A program made the position numbers and the translations under genes. 64,000 bases of DNA from Calliopum simillimum. Lineage: Eukaryota; Arthropoda; Insecta; Diptera; Lauxaniidae. The notes under the pieces are model-generated. The model had not been told where the DNA came from. It did no database searches and was given only the letters and a program-made list of their open reading frames with translations. Below are positions 34,640 to 43,603 of this stretch, in pieces; position 1 is the stretch's first letter, and every line of letters starts with the position of its first letter. The DNA is taken from NCBI GenBank assembly GCA_951812925.1, contig OX638371.1:44986101-45050100 (forward strand). The letters run 5' to 3'.

Positions 34640-35070
34640 CCATTGGAAGATCGCGATATATCTTTTGTTAAAATCGGTATAAGTTAAGAACCCCTAGATT
34701 GATTTTAAAAATATTGATGTCATATGAAAGTTATTTTACCGGACTATATAATTGCTTTACAAAATTTTTCAATTTGAGTGATAGTTTTTGAGATATGATA
34801 ATTTTTCAAAAATTCACCCCCTTTTCTCTCAAAAAACTGTGATTTTTCCCTAAAAATTAGAAAGCCCAATTGATTTCCTTTCATTCGATATGCGACATGT
34901 ATCTGAAATTGCATCATTAATAAATTTTTATAGAAAAAAACATAAATGGACCAAATCAATTTTCTTTAAATTAGAAACTTTTAACAACAACAATGCCAGA
35001 ACAGACTACAACAACAACTTTACTACTACTGCAACAACAGTAATTTTTCATAAGAGTAGGGGTAAGTGGG
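34640..35070. other. Non-coding stretch with CAA/ACA-rich run
   Basis: A run of AACAACAACA and CTACTACTG type repeats at about 34983-35045 is the only structure seen. A shorter similar run stands at 34583-34603. Confidence 0.4.
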
Positions 35071-35293
35071 CGATTTGGTTGTCAGAAAAGTATCGTTATT
35101 TGATTTAAAAGGCCGTTTTGACTCTACGAACTTCGAATTAACAATCGCAATATTTAAATTCAATAATTATTGATTATTATTAATTTTTTTCAATAATTAT
35201 TGAATTTAAAAGATTGCGATTGTTAATTCGAAGTTCGTAGAGTCAAAACGGCCTTTTAAATCAAATAACGATACTTCTCTGACAACCAAATCG
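35071..35293. mobile_element. 223-bp near-perfect palindromic MITE
   Basis: The arms start CGATTTGGTTGTCAGA and end with the inverse. They match over about 100 bases each, including CTCTACGAACTTCGAATTAA and AATAATTATTGAATTTAAA around the centre. No clear target duplication is present. A tandem pair of 51-bp units (TAAGAAAATTAGATGTTCTT, at 35299 and 35350) follows directly. Confidence 0.8.
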
Positions 35294-35298
35294 TAAAA

Positions 35299-35399
35299 AA
35301 TTAAGAAAATTAGATGTTCTTATACCTTTGAATAACTTAAGCTAAATTTTAAGAAAATTAGATGTTCTTATAACTTTGAATAACTTAAGTTAAATTTTT
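35299..35399 (+). repeat. Tandem duplication of a 51-bp unit
   Basis: Two adjacent copies share AAAATTAGATGTTCTTATA and TTTGAATAACTTAAG with two or three differences. No function is suggested. Confidence 0.85.
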
Positions 35400-36066
35400 A
35401 GTTTTTTTCTTCTGAAAAATAGGTTATTTTAAACGCCATCCCGTTACGCTTGCGCGAACCCCCCCTCCCCCCTGTGACAAAAAGTGACGCTTGCTCGAAC
35501 CCTTTAGTATTTATAATTAAATTTGTAGTTTGTATGTAGTTATTTAGATTTAAGGTTATTTGATAAAACATCAAAGATACCTCAAAAAGCCTTGAGCAAG
35601 CTTTTGATTTTTCCATCTGTAATAATATTGCTGTCAGCATTTTGCAAGACTCCACTGTAATAGAATATATTATATCAATGGGCGTGATAACAAATTTTTG
35701 AAACTGCGTTTTTTGTGCACACACTCGTCGTCTATTTCTGAAAAAAACATTTTTTTTGCATTAAATTAATGTTAAATAGCAAATTTTTGCATTTATTACT
35801 TACTTTGAAGTTTGAGCCAAAAACGCTGTCAAATATATTATTACGTCATAGTTATGTTACTGTTGCCAGATTAGGGACTTGAAGCCTACATTTAGGGACA
35901 TTTTCTGCTGTAGAACACAAATATTTTATTTTTCCTTTTCTGTTTAAGTTAATCTGCAACACACTAATTTATCATTGTTTTTTTGTGTGTTTTTTTTTTT
36001 AATTTTGAATTCGATTTGGAAAGAAATTTGTACATGTTTTTTTATTTTTTTTTTTTTTTTCAACTA
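35400..36066. other. Non-coding stretch; left part of the tandem block begins at 35898
   Basis: A 79-bp segment at 35599-35677 recurs at 47929-48007. A C-rich run stands at about 35460-35470. From 35898 onward the sequence is repeated at 39841. Long T runs stand at 35989-36000 and 36049-36060. No gene was recognised. Confidence 0.5.
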
Positions 36067-36363
36067 ACTGCCATACTTAAATTGGAGCGTCAGGTGTTGC
36101 GTTATTTAACGTTACACAAAAGCGTCAAGCGCCATACCGAAATAAAGAGCGTTGCGTTGAAGTTATTTGTTTGTCAAAATCAGATAGTTTCTTTTTTTAC
36201 TTTTCTGCAGCTAACTTCACTCCATAACGCTTTGTCAAAATTGGAAATTCGAATAGCTCAGCGTTGAGCGTTGGCAATTTCGGTATGCGCCATACAAATT
36301 GTATGTACATGAGAAATTTTTGACAGTAAAATAACGCTGACGCTCCAATTTAGGTATGGCAGT
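36067..36363. mobile_element. 297-bp MITE, copy 1
   Basis: The ends are ACTGCCATACTTAAATTGGA and the inverted TCCAATTTAGGTATGGCAGT, about 27 bases each side. The interior is non-coding. The second copy lies at 40009-40305. Confidence 0.75.
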
Positions 36364-36482
36364 GAGACACTGCAAGACAAATGTCAAATCAAAATGACAA
36401 CAAACTGCTGTCAACGCGTTGATGCTAAATAAAAGTGAATTTTGTACGGCTATAAGCTATTTTGTCTAATTTCGTGATAAAA

Positions 36483-36674
36483 ATGAATTTCAAAGTTTTT
36501 AAGTCGTGTGGAGTCTCTCTGTGTAAGAACTCATCAATTAAAACTCCTAGCAAATTATTTGTGAACGTTCCAAAAAATAAAATAATAAGAGATAAGTGGC
36601 TAAGTTTTGGAGGATAAGACCCAGCAGTCTTATCCAAAAATGCGATAATTTATTTTTGTGAAGACCACTTTGTT
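36483..36674 (+). pseudogene. THAP-domain exon with an internal stop, copy 1
   Basis: From the ATG at 36483 the frame gives a C-x4-C start (SCGVSLCKN), LFVNVP, RDKWLSF, and after a TAA at 36615-36617 continues in the same frame to YFCEDHF. This is the C2CH zinc pattern of a THAP DNA-binding domain, found in P-element-type transposases and host factors. The exon ends at a consensus donor (GTAAGT at 36675). A possible acceptor TTTTCAG stands near 36862, just before the LINE. The stop in an otherwise complete domain marks a pseudogene or the remains of a DNA transposon. Confidence 0.75.
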
Positions 36675-36987
36675 GTAAGTACTTCAATGTCAGCATTCGT
36701 GATGGCTATCAAAATTCGAAAAACAACTGTCGCAGATTTTTCGGCTTGTCATTTTTGTCGTGTGTATCCATTTAAATATTTTGACACAAAAACAAAAAAA
36801 GATATTTATGTATACATATTTTTCAAATAAATACAGGATTGCGGTTTTTGTAAAACTTTTCAGGGATAAACGATGTCAGATGTAAAGAAAAAAAATACGT
36901 TGATCTGGTAACACACCATTATGTCATCGTCAGCCAATCAAAATCATGTAAAACTAAAAAATTATCTGATTGGTGTTTGACACAATA

Positions 36988-38239
36988 TTTTATTTATTTA
37001 TTTGAGTCTTTGGATAGTAACAACCCTTACAGACTAGAACAATTCAAATTAAATATATGAAAATAATAAATATATACTTAAATATAATGAAAATTTAACT
37101 AAGCTAAGAGCCTAAGCAGTATAGATTTAAATTGAGCTTTATTCAAACAAAAATCAATTGAAATATCTTTATATAATTTATTTAACAATAAAAGAGTTCT
37201 ATTGATGGGCTCATTTATGGCATAGTTCGACCTGTGACATTTAATATTAAAATAGTCTGAAGATCGTAAAGACCTGGAGGGAATGTTAAACGCTATTAGC
37301 TGTAGGATGTCAGGACAATCAATAAAACCATTAATGACGTCATAAATAAACATAATGCTGTGAACAAGACGCCGATTTTCAAGAGTTTCAAGATGTATGA
37401 GCAAACAGCGAGCATTGTATGATGGTAACGGTTCAGTAAAACCCAATGAGTGTAAGGCAAACTTAATAAATTTCCTTTGAACACGCTCCAAACGAGTAAT
37501 GTGAACCCCATAGTAAGGATTCCAAATAAAAGAAGCGTATTCCAAATTGGACCTTACAAACGAAGTATAGAGAAGTTTCTTGGTAAAAGGATCTATAAAC
37601 GCAGCACTATTCCTTTTAATAAATACTAAAAGGGAATAAGCTTTAGGCAAGATATGATTTACATGATTTGTAAAGTTTAAACGTGAGTCAAAGTAAATAC
37701 CAAGATCACGAATTTGGTCAACTCTAGTTAAAGGCACATCTTCTATACTATATAAATGCAACAAAGGATTATTAAGTTTAGAAAAGGTCATACAAGAGCA
37801 TTTACTTAAGTTCAAAGACAAGCAATTGTGACTGAACCAAGTAACAACATTATTCAATTCATTTTGGAGAGTGCAACAATCAGATGTATTACTAACTTTA
37901 TAATAAATTTTTAAATCATCAGCATATAAGGAAAACCGTACCAAAGAAAAACAGGTTGAGATATCATTAATATATAGAATGAATAACAGTGGACCAAGTA
38001 TGCTGCCTTGTGGTACTCCAGAAGTTATTAAGAAAGATTGTGATTTAACATCATCAATGGCTACAAAAGAGAACCTATTCGATAGGTATGATTTCAGCCA
38101 AGAAAGGAACGTTGAATGGAAACCTAGTTTGGATAGTTTAGAAATTAACAAACAGTGCGAAACTTTGTCAAAAGCTTTCGAAATATCCGAATAAATAACG
38201 TCCACCTGATCACCACTTTCAAATGAGTTAATACAATAT
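36988..38239 (-). pseudogene. CR1/Jockey-like LINE 3' half, copy 1
   Basis: A 381-codon open frame (37099-38244) encodes the RT from SDISKAFDKVSHCLLISKL (first Asp) through SGVPQGSILGPLLFILYIND, SLYADDLKIYY (catalytic Asp pair) and YASFIWNPYYGVHITRLERV. It lies on the minus strand with a 3' tail of AAATAAATAAATAAAATA at about 36988-37012. The RT active site is intact here. The missing upstream part of the same LINE is found at 43522-43603 and 45230-47500. The frame begins at the retrozyme insertion point, so it is not a complete gene. Confidence 0.9.
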
Positions 38240-38298
38240 TGCAATTTTTCAATTATAATTAATTTAGTAAAATAAATATAATTATAATTACAACAAAA

Positions 38299-38345
38299 AT
38301 AGTCTGATGAGTCTTTGTGGCGAAAGACGAAACATATGTCACTAT
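38299..38345 (+). ncRNA. Type I hammerhead ribozyme 1
   Basis: Stem I pairs AUAGU (38299-38303) with ACUAU (38341-38345). The core is CUGAUGA, stem II is GUCUUU/AAAGAC with loop GUGGCG, then GAA, stem III AC/GU with loop AUAU, and cleavage follows C at 38340. All conserved core bases are present. Confidence 0.92.
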
Positions 38346-38701
38346 AGCCGTGTTTTTAATCCGTTCCTTGATTTGTCATAATTATGTGTTAGAAAAATGC
38401 ATTGATAGATTTATATGTAAATCGATCTTTGCAAATATATGACTAAAAGTTCAATTAAAAAATCAATTTTCTATATATAAAATGTCATTAAGTAACACAC
38501 TTAAAAATTCTTAAAAAAAAAAAGTTATTTGGGAGAACACGCCCTGATAAGGTGGAAACACCTGCAATCGGTATTGAATTTGTTCCAAAGGAACAACTAT
38601 ACCAAATATCAATAAATAACACAAACAACAATTATGATATATCAATACGTATTAACACACAAACAAAACTGGCAAAAGTCGGCTTCGCAGCAGGGCAAGG
38701 C

Positions 38702-38755
38702 TGGTGTAGTGGTAACGACTGCTGCTACCAACCTGGAGATCCTTGGTTCGACTCC
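38702..38755 (+). promoter_or_regulatory. tRNA-like Pol III A and B boxes in Y unit
   Basis: The A box TGGTGTAGTGGT (38702-38713) and the B box GGTTCGACTCC (38745-38755, a full consensus match) are spaced as in tRNA genes. The flanks GGGC and GCCC could close an acceptor-like stem. The same pair recurs at 39663-39716, 42644-42697 and 43198-43251. It may drive Pol III transcription of the repeat. Confidence 0.8.
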
Positions 38756-38849
38756 CGCCCAGACCAAAAACCACAAAAAGTTTTCAAACTTGCAATTTTT
38801 CAATTATAATTAATTTAGTAAAATAAATATAATTATAATTACAACAAAA

Positions 38850-38896
38850 ATAGTCTGATGAGTCTTTGTGGCGAAAGACGAAGCATATGTCACTAT
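38850..38896 (+). ncRNA. Type I hammerhead ribozyme 2 (A15.1 to G variant)
   Basis: It is identical to ribozyme 1 except that GAAAC reads GAAGC, which turns the closing A-U pair of stem III into G-U. Stem I, stem II and GUC at the cleavage site (after 38891) are kept. Activity may be lowered. Confidence 0.85.
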
Positions 38897-39040
38897 AGCC
38901 GTGTTTTTAATCCGTTCCTTGATTTGTCATAATTATGTGTTAGAAAAATGCATTGATAGATTTATATGTAAATCGATCTTTGCAAATATATGACTAAAAG
39001 TTCAATTAAAAAATCAAATTTCTATATATAAAATGTCATT

Positions 39041-39446
39041 TAGGGCCGTTTTCACAATGTCCAGTTAACGTTTAACTGAAACTTTAACTGTAAGTTTGTA
39101 TAAAATGGTTTTCTCAATGTGAAGTTATTTATTAACTGACGTAAAATAAACTCTAACGATCAGTTAACTTTAACTGGCACAATGTTTTCGGTTAAAATTT
39201 AACTGGCAGATTGAAATAAATTCAAATATTTTTTGAAATTCATATGAAAAAATTTGAAATGTTTACATTTTTTGGAAACATTTTAAGGGGAAATTTGTTA
39301 TTTATTCACAATATATATTTAACCATAGGTTAAAAATTGGAATTTATTGAAATCCAAATAATTTAACGGAAAGTTTATACCAATAGCTTTCGTTAGTAAA
39401 CTTTAGTTTAAAAATATCTTAACTGGACATTGTGAAACCGGCCCTA
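39041..39446. mobile_element. 406-bp MITE in copy 1 only
   Basis: The ends TAGGGCCGTTTTCACAATG and the inverse (CATTGTGAAACCGGCCCTA) enclose a non-coding interior rich in TTAACTG/CAGTTAA. The same place in the other units (for example 42431-42440) reads ATGTCATTAAGTAAC without insert, which gives an empty site. The duplication at the ends is a TA or related short sequence with one extra T. Confidence 0.88.
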
Positions 39447-39810
39447 AGTAACACACTTAAAAATTCTTAAAAAAAAAAAAAAAAGTTATTTGGGAGAACA
39501 CGCCCTGATAAGGTGGAAACACCTGCAATCGGTATTGAATTTGTTCCAAAGGAACAACTATACCAAATATCAATAAATAACACAAACAACAATTATGATA
39601 TATCAATACGTATTAACACACAAACAAAACTGGCAAAAGTCGGCTTCGCAGCAGGGCAAGGCTGGTGTAGTGGTAACGACTGCTGCTACCAACCTGGAGA
39701 TCCTTGGTTCGACTCCCGCCCAGACCAAAAACCACAAAAAGTTTTCAAATTTGCAATTTTTCAATTATAATTAATTTAGTAAAATAAATATAAATATAAT
39801 TACAACAAAA

Positions 39811-39840
39811 ATAGTCTGATGAGTCTTTGTGGCGAAAGAC
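39811..39840 (+). ncRNA. Hammerhead ribozyme 3, truncated after stem II
   Basis: AUAGU, CUGAUGA and stem II are present to AAAGAC at 39840. GAA, stem III and the cleavage site are replaced by the start of the second tandem block. It cannot cleave. Confidence 0.9.
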
Positions 39841-40008
39841 ACATTTTCTGCTGTAGAACACAAATATTTTATTTTTCCTTTTCTGTTTAAGTTAATCTGC
39901 AACACACTAATTTATCATTGTTTTTTTGTGTGTTTTTTTTTTTAATTTTGAATTCGATTTGGAAAGAAATTTGTACATGTTTTTTTATTTTTTTTTTTTT
40001 TTCAACTA

Positions 40009-40305
40009 ACTGCCATACTTAAATTGGAGCGTCAGGTGTTGCGTTATTTAACGTTACACAAAAGCGTCAAGCGCCATACCGAAATAAAGAGCGTTGCGTT
40101 GAAGTTATTTGTTTGTCAAAATCAGATAGTTTCTTTTTTTACTTTTCTGCAGCTAAATTCACTCCATAACGCTTTGTCAAAATTGGAAATTCGAATAGCT
40201 CAGCGTTGAGCGTTGGCAATTTCGGTATGCGCCATACAAATTGTATGTACATGAGAAATTTTTGACAGTAAAATAACGCTGACGCTCCAATTTAGGTATG
40301 GCAGT
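40009..40305. mobile_element. 297-bp MITE, copy 2
   Basis: It is a near-identical counterpart of 36067-36363, with a difference near 40156 (CTAAATTC against CTAACTTC). Confidence 0.75.
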
Positions 40306-40424
40306 GAGACACTGCAAGACAAATGTCAAATCAAAATGACAACAAACTGCTGTCAACGCGTTGATGCTAAATAAAAGTGAATTTTGTACGGCTATAAGCT
40401 ATTTTGTCTAATTTCGTGATAAAA

Positions 40425-40616
40425 ATGAATTTCAAAGTTTTTAAGTCGTGTGGAGTCTCTCTGTGTAAGAACTCATCAATTAAAACTCCTAGCAAATTAT
40501 TTGTGAACGTTCCAAAAAATAAAATAATAAGAGATAAGTGGCTAAGTTTTGGAGGATAAGACCCAGCAGTCTTATCCAAAAATGCGATAATTTATTTTTG
40601 TGAAGACCACTTTGTT
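40425..40616 (+). pseudogene. THAP-domain exon with internal stop, copy 2
   Basis: It is the same exon as 36483-36674, with the same TAA (40557-40559) and the same GTAAGT donor. The stop therefore predates the tandem duplication. Confidence 0.75.
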
Positions 40617-40931
40617 GTAAGTACTTCAATGTCAGCATTCGTGATGGCTATCAAAATTCGAAAAACAACTGTCGCAGATTTTTCGGCTTGTCATTTTTGT
40701 CGTGTGTATCCATTTAAATATTTTGACACAAAAACAAAAAAAGATATTTATGTATACATATTTTTCAAATAAATACAGGATTGCGGTTTTTGTAAAACTT
40801 TTCAGGGATAAACGATGTCAGATGTAAAGAAAAAAAATACGTTGATCTGGTAACACACCATTATGTCATCGTCAGCCAATCAAAATCATGTAAAACTAAA
40901 AAATTATCTGATTGGTGTTTGACACAATATT

Positions 40932-42181
40932 TTATTTATTTATTTGAGTCTTTGGATAGTAACAACCCTTACAGACTAGAACAATTCAAATTAAATATAT
41001 GAAAATAATAAATATAAACTTAAATATAATGAAAATTTAACTAAGCTAAGAGCCTAAGCAGTATAGATTTAAATTGAGCTTTATTCAAACAAAAATCAAT
41101 TGAAATATCTTTATATAATTTATTTAACAATAAAAGAGTTCTATTGATGGGCTCATTTATGGCATAGTTCGACCTGTGACATTTAATATTAAAATAGTCT
41201 GAAGATCGTAAAGACCTGGAGGGAATGTTAAACGCTATTAGCTGTAGGATGTCAGGACAATCAATAAAACCATTAATGACGTCATAAATAAACATAATGC
41301 TGTGAACAAGACGCCGATTTTCAAGAGTTTCAAGATGTATGAGCAAACAGCGAGCATTGTATGATGGTAACGGTTCAGTAAAACCCAATGAGTGTAAGGC
41401 AAACTTAATAAATTTCCTTTGAACACGCTCCAAACGAGTAATGTGAACCCCATAGTAAGGATTCCAAATAAAAGAAGCGTATTCCAAATTGGACCTTACA
41501 AACGAAGTATAGAGAAGTTTCTTGGTAAAAGGATCTATAAACGCAGCACTATTCCTTTTAATAAATACTAAAAGGGAATAAGCTTTAGGCAAGATATGAT
41601 TTACATGATTTGTAAAGTTTAAACGTGAGTCAAAGTAAATACCAAGATCACGAATTTGGTCAACTCTAGTTAAAGGCACATCTTCTATACTATATAAATG
41701 CAACAAAGGATTATTAAGTTTAGAAAAGGTCATACAAGAGCATTTACTTAAGTTCAAAGACAAGCAATTGTGACTGAACCAAGTAACAACATTATTCAAT
41801 TCATTTTGGAGAGTGCAACAATCAGATGTATTACTAACTTTATAATAAATTTTTAAATCATCAGCATATAAGGAAAACCGTACCAAAGAAAAACAGGTTG
41901 AGATATCATTAATATATAGAATGAATAACAGTGGACCAAGTATGCTGCCTTGTGGTACTCCAGAAGTTATTAAGAAAGATTGTGATTTAACATCATCAAT
42001 GGCTACAAAAGAGAACCTATTCGATAGGTATGATTTCAGCCAAGAAAGGAACGTTGAATGGAAACCTAGTTTGGATAGTTTAGAAATTAACAAACAGTGC
42101 GAAACTTTGTCAAAAGCTTTCGAAATATCCGAATAAATAACGTCCACCTGATCACCACTTTCAAATGAGTTAATACAATAT
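40932..42181 (-). pseudogene. CR1/Jockey-like LINE 3' half, copy 2
   Basis: The 381-codon RT frame (41041-42186) is identical in protein to the copy at 37099-38244, including YADD. Its upstream continuation is displaced to 43522-43603 by the retrozyme array. The LINE reads through TTAATACAATAT on both sides of the array, where the text CTFTRYCI joins to NSFESGDQV. Confidence 0.9.
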
Positions 42182-42240
42182 TGCAATTTTTCAATTATAA
42201 TTAATTTAGTAAAATAAATATAATTATAATTACAACAAAA

Positions 42241-42287
42241 ATAGTCTGATGAGTCTTTGTGGCGAAAGACGAAACATATGTCACTAT
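42241..42287 (+). ncRNA. Type I hammerhead ribozyme 4
   Basis: It has the full motif with canonical GAAAC. Cleavage is predicted after C at 42282. Stem I is AUAGU (42241-42245) with ACUAU (42283-42287). Confidence 0.92.
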
Positions 42288-42791
42288 AGCCGTGTTTTTA
42301 ATCCGTTCCTTGATTTGTCATAATTATGTGTTAGAAAAATGCATTGATAGATTTATATGTAAATCGATCTTTGCAAATATATGACTAAAAGTTCAATTAA
42401 AAAATCAATTTTCTATATATAAAATGTCATTAAGTAACACACTTAAAAATTCTTAAAAAAAAAAAGTTATTTGGGAGAACACGCCCTGATAAGGTGGAAA
42501 CACCTGCAATCGGTATTGAATTTGTTCCAAAGGAACAACTATACCAAATATCAATAAATAACACAAACAACAATTATGATATATCAATACGTATTAACAC
42601 ACAAACAAAACTGGCAAAAGTCGGCTTCGCAGCAGGGCAAGGCTGGTGTAGTGGTAACGACTGCTGCTACCAACCTGGAGATCCTTGGTTCGACTCCCGC
42701 CCAGACCAAAAACCACAAAAAGTTTTCAAACTTGCAATTTTTCAATTATAATTAATTTAGTAAAATAAATATAATTATAATTACAACAAAA

Positions 42792-42838
42792 ATAGTCTGA
42801 TGAGTCTTTGTGGCGAAAGACGAAGCATATGTCACTAT
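42792..42838 (+). ncRNA. Type I hammerhead ribozyme 5 (A15.1 to G variant)
   Basis: It is the same as ribozyme 2, with GAAGC in place of GAAAC. Cleavage would follow C at 42833. Confidence 0.85.
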
Positions 42839-43345
42839 AGCCGTGTTTTTAATCCGTTCCTTGATTTGTCATAATTATGTGTTAGAAAAATGCATTGATA
42901 GATTTATATGTAAATCGATCTTTGCAAATATATGACTAAAAGTTCAATTAAAAAATCAATTTTCTATATATAAAATGTCATTAAGTAACACACTTAAAAA
43001 TTCTTAAAAAAAAAAAAAAGTTATTTGGGAGAACACGCCCTGATAAGGTGGAAACACCTGCAATCGGTATTGAATTTGTTCCAAAGGAACAACTATACCA
43101 AATATCAATAAATAACACAAACAACAATTATGATATATCAATACGTATTAACACACAAACAAAACTGGCAAAAGTCGGCTTCGCAGCAGGGCAAGGCTGG
43201 TGTAGTGGTAACGACTGCTGCTACCAACCTGGAGATCCTTGGTTCGACTCCCGCCCAGACCAAAAACCACAAAAAGTTTTCAAACTTGCAATTTTTCAAT
43301 TATAATTAATTTAGTAAAATAAATATAATTATAATTACAACAAAA

Positions 43346-43392
43346 ATAGTCTGATGAGTCTTTGTGGCGAAAGACGAAACATATGTCACTAT
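43346..43392 (+). ncRNA. Type I hammerhead ribozyme 6
   Basis: It has the full canonical motif. Cleavage would follow C at 43387. It sits in the last X unit of the array. Confidence 0.92.
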
Positions 43393-43521
43393 AGCCGTGT
43401 TTTTAATCCGTTCCTTGATTTGTCATAATTATGTGTTAGAAAAATGCATTGATAGATTTATATGTAAATCGATCTTTGCAAATATATGACTAAAAGTTCA
43501 ATTAAAAAAAAATCAATTTTC

Positions 43522-43603
43522 TTAATACAATATCTTGTAAAGGTACAGAGATTTGTAAGGGTAGATCTTCCAAGTAGAAAACCATGTTGGTACGGACAAA
43601 CTA
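43522..43603 (-). pseudogene. CR1/Jockey-like LINE, RT internal piece
   Basis: On the minus strand the text CPYQHGFLLGRSTLTNL corresponds to the conserved Q-x-GF-x-x-GRST block just before the first catalytic Asp. It lies between the retrozyme array on the left and a Tc1 foldback on the right, and joins in frame to both neighbouring LINE pieces. Confidence 0.9.

Larger units (their letters stand above)
35898..39840 (+). repeat. Tandem block, copy 1 (3943 bp)
   Basis: This block and 39841-43375 are near-identical and directly adjacent. Each contains a MITE, a THAP pseudogene, a LINE 3' half and retrozyme units. Copy 1 is longer mainly because of a 406-bp MITE at 39041-39446. The junction at 39840/39841 joins the end of a hammerhead stem II to the sequence that starts at 35898. 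The 381-codon LINE frames are identical in the two copies, so the duplication is young or an assembly artefact. Confidence 0.9.
38240..39840 (+). mobile_element. Retrozyme-like array, copy 1 (X-Y-X-Y-partial X)
   Basis: The units run X 38240-38471, Y 38472-38790, X 38791-39022, Y 39023-39751 (with a 406-bp MITE inside) and a truncated X 39752-39840. Each X carries a hammerhead and each Y a tRNA-like stretch. The array starts directly after TTAATACAATAT in the LINE, the same position as copy 2. The last hammerhead is cut after stem II by the duplication junction. Confidence 0.9.
39841..43375 (+). repeat. Tandem block, copy 2
   Basis: It matches 35898-39840 base for base over nearly all its length with an offset of 3942, except for the absent 406-bp MITE and small poly(A) differences. 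Its right part runs on into the complete retrozyme array and the rest of the LINE, which suggests this copy is the original context and copy 1 the added one. Confidence 0.9.
42182..43521 (+). mobile_element. Complete retrozyme-like array X-Y-X-Y-X with 12-bp TSD
   Basis: The parts are X1 42182-42413, Y1 42414-42732, X2 42733-42964, Y2 42965-43286 and X3 43287-43521. The perfect duplication TTAATACAATAT stands at 42170-42181 and 43522-43533, a length usual for target-primed reverse transcription. Each X (232-235 bp) has a hammerhead, and each Y (319-322 bp) a tRNA-like region with A and B boxes. Self-cleavage would release RNAs of 551 nt (42283-42833) and 554 nt (42834-43387). X therefore behaves like a pseudo-LTR, as in retrozymes and Penelope-like elements. 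It encodes no protein. Confidence 0.92.

Noticed and set aside
35398..35724. 108-codon minus-strand frame
   Set aside because: Part of it is the 79-bp repeat shared with 47929-48007, where the frame is not continued. No domain was recognised.
37979..38194. Plus-strand frame opposite the LINE RT (and 41921-42136)
   Set aside because: It is antisense to a clear RT gene and identical in both copies only because the block is duplicated.
38702..38755. A functional tRNA gene
   Set aside because: The A and B boxes are good, but the acceptor and anticodon arms do not pair convincingly, and the sequence is part of a dispersed repeat.
38552..43305. Four near-identical 85-codon frames starting METPAIGIEFVPK
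   Set aside because: They run through the tRNA-like A and B boxes of the retrozyme Y unit. Their identity only reflects the identity of the repeats, and the older minus copy does not keep the frame.
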